A DNA stretch of 64,000 bases from Chryseobacterium phosphatilyticum (GTDB lineage: Bacteria; Bacteroidota; Bacteroidia; Flavobacteriales; Weeksellaceae): NCBI RefSeq assembly GCF_002899825.2, contig NZ_PPED02000002.1, forward strand, positions 124,001 to 188,000, read 5' to 3'. Positions within the stretch are counted from its first letter, which is position 1. Every line of letters begins with the position of its first letter. Under the pieces are notes generated by a model. That model saw only the letters and a list, made by a program, of their open reading frames with translations, made no database searches and had not been told where the DNA came from. A program made the position numbers and the translations under genes. Positions 50,744 through 61,351 of the stretch are shown here, piece after piece.

Positions 50744-53700
50744 ATGAGTGGACTTTTACTCTGTAAAATGAGCCGGCCTATAAGGGGGCTCATAACCTTG
50801 CTCTGTATAGTCTTTGGACTGCTCGTGCAGGCACAAACAGTTATAGTTGGTACAGGAACAAGTACTCAAAGATTTCCCCTCGGATCTTACTACGGATTCG
50901 AGCGATCAGCATCACTTTATACGGGTACGGAAGTCGGAACATCCGGAAGTATTCAGTCTTTAGCCTGGAAAGCTACCGGATCACTGAACATAACTCTTCC
51001 GGTAAAGATTTATGTGAAATCTGTACCAAGTACAACAACAACGATTACTTCACAAAACTGGTCTAGTACAATTTCTGGAGCAGCCTTAGTATACGACGGC
51101 CCTGTCAGTAATATAACAGCAGGATGGTATACCGTAGCATTGCAGACTCCTTATTATTATAACTCAGCTGATAACCTTATGGTTTTAGTTGAAACCAACT
51201 TTGGTGGATCTGGAGGAGGAGGAGGAACAACAGGTGCTGCTTTTACTTATTCGACAGCGACCTCAAGACATATGTACTATCAGAAAGATAGTTCAGCTCC
51301 TACGGATACCGATTTGGGAACGGTTACAGCAAACAGACCAAATGTTCAAATAACTTTTGGTCCCGGACCTGCATGTTTACCAGCGGGTGCGTTAAGTTTA
51401 GGTACTGTAACGGCAACAAGTGCAGTATTAAACTGGACAGCACCTTCTCCAGCTCCGGCAGGAGGATACGAAATTTATTATTCAACTACCAACACAGCTC
51501 CTACTGCTGCCACTGTACCCACACAAACTGTAGCAGCAGGTGCAACAGCGACACTTTCTCCGTTGACACCTGATACAACTTATTATGTATGGGTAAGAGC
51601 CAGATGTAGTGGAACGTCGGAAAGTACCTGGTCGGGACCGATAAAATTAGTGACACCACCTACATGTCCGCCTATGCCGACAACCGGAACGTTATCTCTA
51701 GGTACAATTACGCAAACAAGTGCAGTCTTGAACTGGACTGCTTTTTCTTATGTTCCCGCACAGGGATATGATGTGTATTATAGCACCTCTAATACCGCGC
51801 CAACAGGAGCTACAGTGCCATCGCAAAATGTACCTTCCGGTACAACGGCAACACTTTCTCCATTAACACCTAATACTACATATTATGCCTGGGTGAGAGC
51901 GAGATGTAGTGCTACAGATCAAAGTGCCTGGAAAGGACCGATTTCTTTCTATACCGGATATTGTGTACCAACAGGAGGTACCAGTTCAACTTCGTATTAT
52001 CTGAATAACATTACGTCTACGGGGGGGATTTCGAACTTAAACTATACTGCAAATGCCTATTCTGCATATGTAAACAGTACACCTACAGCGTTTTCTGCTA
52101 TACCAACCACTTCAGTAACAATGAATCTGGCTTCAGCAGGAAACAATACATACTATTATTATATATGGGTAGATTGGAATAATGACTTTGATTTTAATGA
52201 TCCGGGAGAAGCTATTCTGAATACAAGTACAGGTGGATATGCTGCAACGGCAACCGGGGTCATCCCTATTGCTGCCAACCAGGCACCAGGTACTTACAGA
52301 GTAAGAGTAGCAACTACATATTCTGGTACTCTTAACCCTTGTGGTCCGGCAAGCTCCGGAAATTACGTAGACTTTGCATTAGAGGTTATTGCGTTACAGC
52401 CATGTAATGCAAACCCTCCAAGTAATATTACCGTTTCAAATATTACAGCAAGTACTGCTGTTGTAAACTGGATTCCGGCAATAGGAGCTACTTATACTCT
52501 TCGATATAGAAAAGTAGGAGCTGCTACATGGCAACCTTCTGTGAACCTTACAACTCCACTGTCAAACAGTTATACTATTGTTAACTTGGAAGACAATGCC
52601 CAATATGAGGTTCAGATTGCAACAACATGTCAAGGTAATCAGGGAGCATTTTCAACAAGTGTGAACTTTACCACACCTACTCTTACCTATTGTACAAATA
52701 CACCCCCTAATACAACTTCAGATGGTTATATTAGTAAAGTAGTGGTTACACCTACAAACGGGCCATTAATGGTAAGTAATTCTGGATATGATGTTTATAA
52801 AGATTATTCTGCTGATCCTACCCGTTTAATTACTTTAGTAAGAGGAACAACAGGAAATAAAATAAGCATCACCAAATACTGGCCGGGCTCTTCATCCAGC
52901 TTTGGTATAGGTGTATGGATTGACTTAAACAGAAATGGAATTTTTGAAGCTAGTGAGAGATTTGTTACGGGAGCAAGTAATACCACTGCCACTGTGACAA
53001 CAGCAACAGCTGGTTTTACAATCGCATTGCCTCCGGATCCGACTACGTATTCAGGACCGCTTGTTACAAAAATGCGTGTTGTGATGATGGATGGTACTGT
53101 TTCTTCCCCTTGTGGGCCATTTTCAACATTTAATGATGGTGAGGTGGAAGATTATGCTGTGAAGCTTATTGATCAACCAGTATGTACTACAACACCTATC
53201 ACAAGTATAACTGTTTCAAACCTTACTGATATCAGTGCTACTTTCTCCTGGACTGCGGCTGCGAATGCTACATATCAACTCCGTTACAGAAAAGTAGGGA
53301 CGACGGCTTGGACAACAATATCCCCTGTGCCGGCTCCTGGTAATGTATACACAGTAGATCCTACAACACCGTTAACAGAGCAGACTTTATATGAAGTTCA
53401 GGTATCAACAAAATGTGGTACAGGTGCTTTTGGAGCATATTCAACATCAACACAATTTACAACATTGCCAATACAATACTGCCAGATGACGGGTAGTGGT
53501 GATAATGACCACATTGCGAATGTTACTGTATCTTCTGCTAACCTGGGTGTACTTCCTATGAGTAATAATTCTGTTCAGACAAATTATATCAGCTATACAA
53601 CACCGGAAACCCTTATTACACTAGATGTTAATTCTCAGAATAATAAGATTTCGGTAGGAAAAGGATGGACAGGTTCAACAGGTAATGATGCTGTTTCTGC

Positions 53701-55489
53701 GTGGATTGATTTCAACAGAAACGGTCAGTTTGAAACCAACGAGAGAATTCTTAATACAGCAGCAAGTACAACTACGCCTGTTACAGCTTTGTTTGATGTT
53801 CCTGCTACTGCTTATACAGGACCTATGGCTAATACTACAATGAGAGTAGTATTAAAACGTACCAGTGCACCGGTGATGTGCCAGAATGCTTTGAACGGAG
53901 AAGTAGAAGATTATAGAGTAACGATCAGACCATGTAGTACTGCTACTCCAAATGCACCTACATTTACACGAACTCATAATTCTGTTGTTATTACATGGAC
54001 GGGGGCAGCTAGTAATGTAAGTTATGTTGTAAGATATAGAGTACAGGGAACTACTACCTGGACGGAAGTTTTTGCATCTACATTATTAGGTAATATGCCT
54101 CTTACGATTAATGGACTTACTCCTGCAACAACTTATGAAGTTGAGATTGCTGCCATTTGTGGGACGACAATCGGAACAGCTACACCTATCAAAACATTTA
54201 CAACGAGATGTGACCCTACACCTCCAACAGTTAATGTAAGTAATATTACTCCAACAACAGCCATGATTACATGGGCGCCTCTAGCTGCAAGTTCTACTTA
54301 CACTATGAGATGGAGAAAAGTAGGAACAACAGGATGGCCAAATGCAGATATCCTTCTGCCTGCTTCTCCTGCAAATACCTATGTACTTGGTAGTGTAATT
54401 CCTTTGGAGCCATATACTACATATGAAGTTCAGATTGCTAATAAATGTGATGGAGAAACTACATTAAATACATACTCCAATCCTAAAGTATTTACAACTG
54501 AAAGAATATGTATACTTCCACCTCCGGGATTAACAATTACTCAATTATTGCCTACATCTGCGGAAGTTCAATGGGACCCTTTCCCTGGAGCAACCTATGT
54601 ACTTCGATACAGAAAAGTAGGTATTCCAAGTTGGACAGAGATTTCTACACCAGTTAATAATATTGTGTTAGATGGTCTTACAGAACTTACAAAATATGAA
54701 ATGCAGGTAGTAAACATCTGTAATGGTACACCTGGAAACTATACTCCTCCTTACTATTTTACAACACCAACTGTAATCTACTGTAAGATGGGTTCTGGAA
54801 GCGCTACAGGTGAGCATATCTCAAAAGTAACCGTTAATCCAAATGGAAAGCCTAGCATGACAAATGCTTCCGGAGCATCTACTTATACAGATTATACCGG
54901 AGTTCCTAAAACATTCATTGAACTGATTCAGGGATCTATTGATAATGAGATTATCATTGAGAAAAAATGGACGGGTAACACTTATAATGAGGGAATTGCT
55001 GTCTGGATCGATTTCAATAGAAACGGAGAGTTTGATATTAATGAAAGAGTATTCACTTCATCTCCAAATACAACATCTCCTGTGTCAGGGAAATTTAATG
55101 TACCTGTTGATGCATTTGTAAGTATGACTGATTATAAATATGTGGTCATGAGAGTTGCGATGGAAAGAGATGGTATTCCTGTAAGTTGTACCAACTTTAA
55201 AAATGGAGAAGTTGAAGATTATACGGTAAGAATTTCTAAAAAAGGAGTTTCAAATCCGTTAGATCAAACTGAAATCATGATCTATCCAAACCCGGTAAGC
55301 TCAGTATTGTTTGTTAAAAATATCAGCAAAAAAGCGAAATATAAAATTTACAACGCTGCAGGGCAGGTAATTGCCGATGGTATCTTACTCAACAACCAGA
55401 TTAATGTAAGCAGATTAATTAATGGAGTGTATGTACTGGATATTGATGATAACGGAAATACTGCTCAGAAGAAATTTATTAAGGAATAA
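50744..55489 (+). CDS. T9SS-exported adhesin-like protein with seven FN3 and four GEVED domains
   Basis: A 1581-residue surface or secreted protein. A signal peptide (LITLLCIVFGLLVQAQ) is followed by a beta-rich N-terminal domain (about residues 32-205). Two fibronectin III domains (ALSLGTVTATSAVLNW; TLSLGTITQTSAVLNW) come next, then alternating GEVED and FN3 modules, three FN3 in a row, a last GEVED (WIDFNRNGEFDINERVF; NGEVEDYTVRI) and a type A T9SS tail (MIYPNPVSSVLFVKN to QKKFIKE). No peptidase motif is present, so adhesion or matrix binding is likelier. A second ATG at 50768 (MSRPIRGL) is an equally good start. The last 330 residues or so are nearly the same as those of the gene at 55743. 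Confidence 0.9.
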   Translation: MSGLLLCKMSRPIRGLITLLCIVFGLLVQAQTVIVGTGTSTQRFPLGSYYGFERSASLYTGTEVGTSGSIQSLAWKATGSLNITLPVKIYVKSVPSTTTTITSQNWSSTISGAALVYDGPVSNITAGWYTVALQTPYYYNSADNLMVLVETNFGGSGGGGGTTGAAFTYSTATSRHMYYQKDSSAPTDTDLGTVTANRPNVQITFGPGPACLPAGALSLGTVTATSAVLNWTAPSPAPAGGYEIYYSTTNTAPTAATVPTQTVAAGATATLSPLTPDTTYYVWVRARCSGTSESTWSGPIKLVTPPTCPPMPTTGTLSLGTITQTSAVLNWTAFSYVPAQGYDVYYSTSNTAPTGATVPSQNVPSGTTATLSPLTPNTTYYAWVRARCSATDQSAWKGPISFYTGYCVPTGGTSSTSYYLNNITSTGGISNLNYTANAYSAYVNSTPTAFSAIPTTSVTMNLASAGNNTYYYYIWVDWNNDFDFNDPGEAILNTSTGGYAATATGVIPIAANQAPGTYRVRVATTYSGTLNPCGPASSGNYVDFALEVIALQPCNANPPSNITVSNITASTAVVNWIPAIGATYTLRYRKVGAATWQPSVNLTTPLSNSYTIVNLEDNAQYEVQIATTCQGNQGAFSTSVNFTTPTLTYCTNTPPNTTSDGYISKVVVTPTNGPLMVSNSGYDVYKDYSADPTRLITLVRGTTGNKISITKYWPGSSSSFGIGVWIDLNRNGIFEASERFVTGASNTTATVTTATAGFTIALPPDPTTYSGPLVTKMRVVMMDGTVSSPCGPFSTFNDGEVEDYAVKLIDQPVCTTTPITSITVSNLTDISATFSWTAAANATYQLRYRKVGTTAWTTISPVPAPGNVYTVDPTTPLTEQTLYEVQVSTKCGTGAFGAYSTSTQFTTLPIQYCQMTGSGDNDHIANVTVSSANLGVLPMSNNSVQTNYISYTTPETLITLDVNSQNNKISVGKGWTGSTGNDAVSAWIDFNRNGQFETNERILNTAASTTTPVTALFDVPATAYTGPMANTTMRVVLKRTSAPVMCQNALNGEVEDYRVTIRPCSTATPNAPTFTRTHNSVVITWTGAASNVSYVVRYRVQGTTTWTEVFASTLLGNMPLTINGLTPATTYEVEIAAICGTTIGTATPIKTFTTRCDPTPPTVNVSNITPTTAMITWAPLAASSTYTMRWRKVGTTGWPNADILLPASPANTYVLGSVIPLEPYTTYEVQIANKCDGETTLNTYSNPKVFTTERICILPPPGLTITQLLPTSAEVQWDPFPGATYVLRYRKVGIPSWTEISTPVNNIVLDGLTELTKYEMQVVNICNGTPGNYTPPYYFTTPTVIYCKMGSGSATGEHISKVTVNPNGKPSMTNASGASTYTDYTGVPKTFIELIQGSIDNEIIIEKKWTGNTYNEGIAVWIDFNRNGEFDINERVFTSSPNTTSPVSGKFNVPVDAFVSMTDYKYVVMRVAMERDGIPVSCTNFKNGEVEDYTVRISKKGVSNPLDQTEIMIYPNPVSSVLFVKNISKKAKYKIYNAAGQVIADGILLNNQINVSRLINGVYVLDIDDNGNTAQKKFIKE

Positions 55490-55509
55490 TAAACTAAATC
55501 TCTAATAGA

Positions 55510-55542
55510 ATAGGCCTCCAGAAGTGGAGGTCTATTTTTTTA
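55510..55542 (+). terminator. terminator after the 1581-aa gene
   Basis: ATAGGCCTCCA pairs with TGGAGGTCTAT (one G-T pair) around GAAG, followed by T7. Similar in sequence to the terminator at 60779. Confidence 0.83.
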
Positions 55543-55681
55543 TTCTGTCATTCTTTTTTTTGCAATTTTAATCAATAATTCAACATGTATTGAATTTTTT
55601 AACTTAAATTCAATTAAATGTTTAAATTTTTAATTTAACATGTGTTTTATTGATGATGTTTCATTGATTTGTATATTTTAA

Positions 55682-55712
55682 TTGTATTATTTTAAATTAA
55701 TGGTTAAATTTG
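55682..55712 (+). promoter_or_regulatory. promoter of the 1673-aa gene: TTG-N20-TAAATTTG
   Basis: TAAATTTG (55705-55712) fits the -7 consensus, 30 nt before the ATG. TTG at 55682-55684 stands 20 nt upstream. Confidence 0.55.
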
Positions 55713-55742
55713 TGAGATTAATATAAAATTCACGGAAAAATT

Positions 55743-58700
55743 ATGAAGAAAATCTTTACTTCTCTTTTTTTCTTTTGTTTGTTTGTAATAGTTCAAGCAC
55801 AATGGACATCGACAACGTTCGAAAGAAAAGGATTTAAAAATGGTTCGCAAACCACGAGCTATTATTCTTTAGATATTTCATTGTTAAAAGCTCAGCTGGA
55901 AAAAGCACCAGAAATGGGAAGAAATGCAAAACCTGTTACGATATCTTTACCAACTTTAGGGGGTAAAATTGAAAGGTTTGCAGTATATAGTTTTCCAGTT
56001 GTTGTCAAAGAACTGGCAGATCAATATCAATTGGGTTCGTATGTAGGAGCCGGAGTAGATGATCCTTCAAAATATGTGAGATTTAGCCTTGCTCCCAATG
56101 ATTTTCAATCTATGATTTTTACTAAAGATGGGTCTGAATTCATTGAACCTGCGAATACCAATAAAACCATCTATGAAGTTCACCCGAAAACGGAAGGAGG
56201 TAAAGCAGGCTTTGTATGTTCTACTGAGGAAAGTACTCATGACAAGCATGAAATAAAAAAGCTTTATCAGCAAGGACAATCTTTTCAAAACCAACCCACA
56301 GATTTTGCCAGATCTTCAGATCGAAAATACAGAACATTAAGGCTGGCGATGTCGGTGACAGGTGAGTATACCCAATTTCACGGAGGAACAGTAGCAGGAG
56401 CTTTAACTGCTATTAACGCAACTCTAACCAGAGTTAATGGAGTTTTTGAAAAAGATTTTGCCCTTCATTTAAATTTACAAAATTTCCCTAATGTTATTTA
56501 TACTAATCCTGCAACAGATCCCTATTCAGGTCCTGCTGCAGGGATGGGAGGTAATCCATTCAGTAATCCGGATGGATGGAGCCTTCAATTAAAAAATACA
56601 CTTGAAACAAATGTTGGGCTTGCTAATTATGATATTGGGCATTTATTTGGTGCTTCAGGAGGAGGAGGAATGGCAGGATGTGTAGGATGTGTCTGTGAGG
56701 ATGTAGCTGTCCCAAATCAAAGTAATGGTAAAGGTTCAGGATATACATCGCCTTCTAACGGGGTTCCACAAGGTGATACTTTTGACATAGATTTTGTAGC
56801 TCATGAAATGGGACATCAATTAGGAGGTTATCATACATTTACCTATCAGAACCAAGGAAATCAAGCGCAGATGGAACCTGGGTCAGGATCCACAATTATG
56901 GCTTATGCCGGTGTTGCGGATGCCCAAGGCGTTACCCCTCCTGCAGGCACTTCTTTTAATTTACAACAAAATAGTGATGCCTACTTTTTTAAGAAAAGTA
57001 TAGACGATATTCAAGTTGTCTTATCACAAAAAGTATGTGATGTTGAAACTCCGGTAGCAAATAATCCACCGGTAATTGGGCCTCTTCCAACATACACTAT
57101 TCCAAAAGGGACAGCCTTCGTACTTACCGCTTCGGTTACAGATGCAGAAAACGATCCTATGACTTATGCTTGGGAAGAAGTAGACCTGATGACAGGGCAG
57201 ATTAATGCTGTTAATCTTGGAACAACCACGGAAGGCCCTTCCTTCAGGTCTTTAATGCCAACTACAAGTCCTACCCGCTATTTTCCAAGATTATCCTCTG
57301 TATTGGCTGGGGTTTTAAACAATTCGAATAACCTTTGGGAGGCTGTATCTACTGTGGCCAGAACTTCAAAATTTGCGATTACAGTACGTGATAATAATCC
57401 GGTGGCAAATCAGCAGCAAACACAAACAGCCGTTCAAACCATTACAGTAGGAAATAACGGACCATTTAAGGTCAATCCAACAACGGTTTATAATAATGGG
57501 CCTACAACCGTAACCTGGGATGTAGTAAATACAAATACAGCTCCTTATAATGCTGCTAATGTTAAAATAGATTTTACAACAGATAACGGAGTTACCTGGA
57601 ACGTAGTGTCTGCTTCAACACCCAATGATGGAACTGAATCTCTGGATTTCAGCTCTTTCCCCCTTACGGTTGGAGGAACAGCAAAAATCAGGGTAAGTGC
57701 CATTAATAATGTTTTTTATGCCATAGGTACAGCTCCAATAGAAACATTACCTGTTTGTACATCTAATCCTCCGGGAGGTGTTCAGGTTACGACAACCACA
57801 CAGACCACTGCAACTATTACATGGAATGCTTCGTACAATGCGACATATGTCGTACAATATAGAGTAGCGGGGACAACAGCGTGGACAACAGTTACACCGG
57901 CTCCGACAACAAATACAGTAACGCTTACGGGGTTAACAGCCGGAACCCATTATGAAGTTCAGATTGCAAATGTATGTGCGGGAGTGACGGGAAGTTTTTC
58001 CGCTATCACCATTTTCATGACTCCTTACTGTGCCGCAACTTCCAGTAATGCAAATAATGGATATATTTCAAATGTAACCGTAGCTGCCACCAACTCCTAT
58101 ACGATGAGCAATAACTCAGGAGCTAATAATTACACAGATTACTCTGCGGATACTGCAAAATTAATTACTCTTGTAAGAGGAACAACTACCAACAATATTT
58201 CTGTCGCTAAATCATGGCCCGCCAGTACGAGCAGTAAAGCAATAAGTGTTTGGATAGATTTTGATAAAAACGGTACATTTGATACTTCCGAAAGAATTTT
58301 AAATGGATCTAATAATACAACGACTCCGGTAACAGGTACATTTGTCGTACCTGCAACAGCATATGCCGGACCACTTACTACGCGTATGCGTGTATTGATG
58401 CGAAATACAAATAATCCGAGTCCATGTGGAAATTTCACTGATGGAGAAGTAGAAGATTACGCAGTGAAAATTATTGATATGCCGCAATGTACAAGTGCTG
58501 CACCTTCTAATATTACTATTACTAATCTTACTCCAACATCTGCCAATGTATCATGGGCTGCAACAACGGGAGCAACATATGTCTTGAGATGGAGAAAAGT
58601 AGGTACTACGGTATGGACAACCATAGATCCTGTGCCTGCTCCAATAAATAATTATACCATTTCAGGTCTGGAAGAACAGACTAAATATGAAGTTCAGGTG

Positions 58701-60764
58701 GCTACAAAATGTAATGGTGCTGCTCAGGGTGCATTTTCACCTTTACAACAATTCACCACACCAGCATTGTCATATTGTTCAATGACAGGTACAGGAACTA
58801 ATGATCATATTTCAAACGTGACCGTTACTTCTGTGAATCCTGCATTACCTGTAATGACTAATAATTCTGTGCAAACCAACTACATCAGCTATACTACACC
58901 GGCAACCTTAATCACATTAGAAATTGGTTCTGTCAATAACAAAATATCTGTAGGAAAAGGATGGACAGGAGCCACCGGTAATACAGCTGTTGCAGCTTGG
59001 ATTGACTTTAACAGAGACGGGCAATTTGACAATTCAGAAAGGATTATCAATTCTACAGCAAGTACCACAACGCCTGTCTCCGGTTTATTTGGAGTTCCTG
59101 CAAATGCATATTCAGGACCACTGACTACTACAATGAGAGTTGTATTGCAGCGTACGAGCTCTCCTACAATGTGTCAAAATGCAATTAATGGAGAAGTAGA
59201 AGATTATGTTGTAAGATTAAAGCCTTGTAGTACAGATACACCAACTGGGCTTTCATTCAATACTATAACTCATAATTCTGCTATAGTTAACTGGACGGGA
59301 GCTACGAACAATCTTACCTATCTCCTGCAATACAGAGTAATAGGAGCTGCTACCTGGACTGAGATATATGTTACAAATGTTCCGCATACATTAAATAACT
59401 TGCTTCCTTCTACTACTTATGAGGTTCAGGTTGCTGCCAATTGCGGAATTACGGCAGGGACATTTACTGCTATCAAAACATTTACAACAAGATGTGACCC
59501 TACTCCTCCTGGTATCACAGTCAGCTCTATTACAACAAATTCTGCTTTAATTACCTGGAATCCTAGTGTAGTGGGGGTTGCTTATACGATGAGGTGGAGA
59601 AAAGTAGGTACTGTAGGATGGCCAAATCCTGATATTCCTTTACCTGCTGCCCCTGTTAATACATATACTCTTGGTGGTTTAGACCCATATACAACTTATG
59701 AAGTACAGATTGCCAATAAATGTGCCGGAGAAACAACCTGGAATCCATATTCAAACCCGGCAGTATTTACTACAGAAAGAACTTGTGAGCTTCCGCCTCC
59801 GGGCTTAACAATAACTCAGCTATTGCCTACATCAGCAGAAGTAAAATGGGATCCTTTCCCTGGGGCAACTTATATTTTGAGATATAGAAAAGTAGGAATT
59901 CCAAGTTGGACAAATATTTCTGTCAATACCAATACTCATATTTTAACCGGATTAGCAGAGTTGACGAAATATGAGATGCAGGTGGCTAATATTTGTAACG
60001 GAACACCAGGTACATTTACCCCTCCTTACTATTTTACAACCCCTACTGTAATCTATTGCAAGATGGCTTCTGGAAGTTCTACTGGTGAACATATTGCAAA
60101 AGTAACGGTTAAACCAAATGGAAAACCTATGATGGAAAATGCCTCAGGAGCATCAACTTATACAGATTATACAGGAGTTCCTAAAACATTCATTGAGTTA
60201 ATTCAGGGGTCTACGGATAATGAAATCATTATTGAGAAAAAATGGACCGGTAATACATATAATGAAGGAATTGCAGTATGGATCGACTTCAACAGAAATG
60301 GAGAGTTTGATATTAACGAAAGAGTATTCACCTCACCTCCAAATACGACATCCCCGGTATCAGGAAAATTCAATGTACCTGTTGATGCTTTTGTTAGTAT
60401 GACGGATTATAAATATGTGGTAATGAGGATAGCTATGCAGAGAGATGGTGTTCCGGTGAATTGTCTAAACTTTAAAAATGGTGAAGTGGAAGACTATTCT
60501 GTAAGAATTTCCAGAAAAGGTATTCCTAGCCCTATTGATCAGACAGGTATATTAATTTATCCTAACCCTGTAAGTTCAATACTATATGTAAAAAATATCA
60601 GCAAAAAAGCCAAGTATAAAATTTACAATGCCGTAGGGCAAATTATTGCTGATGGTATTCTCTTGAATAATCAGATTAATGTAAGTAAACTGATTAACGG
60701 TGTTTATGTATTGGATGTAGATGATAACGGAAATACTGCTCAGAAGAAATTTATAAAAGAATAA
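55743..60764 (+). CDS. reprolysin-like metallopeptidase with five FN3, three GEVED and T9SS sorting domain
   Basis: A 1673-residue secreted protease, a paralogue of the 47418 gene in its first half. Signal peptide LFFFCLFVIVQAQ; propeptide; zinc motif HEMGHQLGGYHTF (about residues 355-367) and Met-turn STIMAYAG; and the same Ig/cadherin-like domain (PTYTIPKGTAFVLTASVTDAENDP). FN3 and GEVED modules follow, with EF-hand-like loops DFDKNGTFDTSE, DFNRDGQFDNSE and DFNRNGEFDINE. The last 330 residues or so match the 50744 protein far better than the 47418 protein. So the gene looks like a chimera of a protease head and an adhesin tail. The T9SS domain ends QKKFIKE. All catalytic residues are intact. 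Confidence 0.93.
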   Translation: MKKIFTSLFFFCLFVIVQAQWTSTTFERKGFKNGSQTTSYYSLDISLLKAQLEKAPEMGRNAKPVTISLPTLGGKIERFAVYSFPVVVKELADQYQLGSYVGAGVDDPSKYVRFSLAPNDFQSMIFTKDGSEFIEPANTNKTIYEVHPKTEGGKAGFVCSTEESTHDKHEIKKLYQQGQSFQNQPTDFARSSDRKYRTLRLAMSVTGEYTQFHGGTVAGALTAINATLTRVNGVFEKDFALHLNLQNFPNVIYTNPATDPYSGPAAGMGGNPFSNPDGWSLQLKNTLETNVGLANYDIGHLFGASGGGGMAGCVGCVCEDVAVPNQSNGKGSGYTSPSNGVPQGDTFDIDFVAHEMGHQLGGYHTFTYQNQGNQAQMEPGSGSTIMAYAGVADAQGVTPPAGTSFNLQQNSDAYFFKKSIDDIQVVLSQKVCDVETPVANNPPVIGPLPTYTIPKGTAFVLTASVTDAENDPMTYAWEEVDLMTGQINAVNLGTTTEGPSFRSLMPTTSPTRYFPRLSSVLAGVLNNSNNLWEAVSTVARTSKFAITVRDNNPVANQQQTQTAVQTITVGNNGPFKVNPTTVYNNGPTTVTWDVVNTNTAPYNAANVKIDFTTDNGVTWNVVSASTPNDGTESLDFSSFPLTVGGTAKIRVSAINNVFYAIGTAPIETLPVCTSNPPGGVQVTTTTQTTATITWNASYNATYVVQYRVAGTTAWTTVTPAPTTNTVTLTGLTAGTHYEVQIANVCAGVTGSFSAITIFMTPYCAATSSNANNGYISNVTVAATNSYTMSNNSGANNYTDYSADTAKLITLVRGTTTNNISVAKSWPASTSSKAISVWIDFDKNGTFDTSERILNGSNNTTTPVTGTFVVPATAYAGPLTTRMRVLMRNTNNPSPCGNFTDGEVEDYAVKIIDMPQCTSAAPSNITITNLTPTSANVSWAATTGATYVLRWRKVGTTVWTTIDPVPAPINNYTISGLEEQTKYEVQVATKCNGAAQGAFSPLQQFTTPALSYCSMTGTGTNDHISNVTVTSVNPALPVMTNNSVQTNYISYTTPATLITLEIGSVNNKISVGKGWTGATGNTAVAAWIDFNRDGQFDNSERIINSTASTTTPVSGLFGVPANAYSGPLTTTMRVVLQRTSSPTMCQNAINGEVEDYVVRLKPCSTDTPTGLSFNTITHNSAIVNWTGATNNLTYLLQYRVIGAATWTEIYVTNVPHTLNNLLPSTTYEVQVAANCGITAGTFTAIKTFTTRCDPTPPGITVSSITTNSALITWNPSVVGVAYTMRWRKVGTVGWPNPDIPLPAAPVNTYTLGGLDPYTTYEVQIANKCAGETTWNPYSNPAVFTTERTCELPPPGLTITQLLPTSAEVKWDPFPGATYILRYRKVGIPSWTNISVNTNTHILTGLAELTKYEMQVANICNGTPGTFTPPYYFTTPTVIYCKMASGSSTGEHIAKVTVKPNGKPMMENASGASTYTDYTGVPKTFIELIQGSTDNEIIIEKKWTGNTYNEGIAVWIDFNRNGEFDINERVFTSPPNTTSPVSGKFNVPVDAFVSMTDYKYVVMRIAMQRDGVPVNCLNFKNGEVEDYSVRISRKGIPSPIDQTGILIYPNPVSSILYVKNISKKAKYKIYNAVGQIIADGILLNNQINVSKLINGVYVLDVDDNGNTAQKKFIKE

Positions 60765-60778
60765 TTAACTTAAGATAG

Positions 60779-60810
60779 AATAAGCCTCCATGCCTGGAGG
60801 CTTATTTTTT
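60779..60810 (+). terminator. terminator after the 1673-aa gene
   Basis: AATAAGCCTCCA (60779-60790) pairs perfectly with TGGAGGCTTATT (60795-60806) around TGCC, followed by T. It is a diverged copy of the terminator at 55510. Confidence 0.87.
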
Positions 60811-61351
60811 AATTAATAATTCAATTGATTTGAAAAAAATAATTTAATAGATCTGTGTTGTTTTATTTTTTCAATCAAATGACTTTATTTATATTAAATT
60901 AATATCTATTATTCTTTTTGATTGTTTTATTGTAAATAATTATGTATTTTAGTTACATTAATGCAATGTGTGTTGGGGCAGTGAAAAATATTCTCTTTTT
61001 CTTACTAAAATAATGATTCTTAACCTTAATGCTCTCCAACCAGAGAATTGATAATGGTTGTAAGTCAGAAAGATTATTTATGATTAAAATGAAAAAAACA
61101 CTAAAAGATGATAAATGAGTACAACCTTTTTTATAATCTTTTTTACAGAATGTACACAAGAAAATTTTAAAAATAATATACTTTATGAATAAGTAGGGAT
61201 CAAATCGATTGTGAAATATTTATAATATGATTTGGTGCTGATATTTGATCATTAAAATAGCGAATTAGTCAAATTCCGGTAATAAAAAGGAATTCCGGGG
61301 GCTATGATACGAAAGAAATTTATTTAAAGGATAATTAAATATAAGTAAACG
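60811..61351. other. 540-bp intergenic region upstream of the last T9SS gene
   Basis: AT-rich sequence with no open frame of note on either strand. No convincing promoter octamer, repeat or RNA gene was recognised. Confidence 0.5.
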
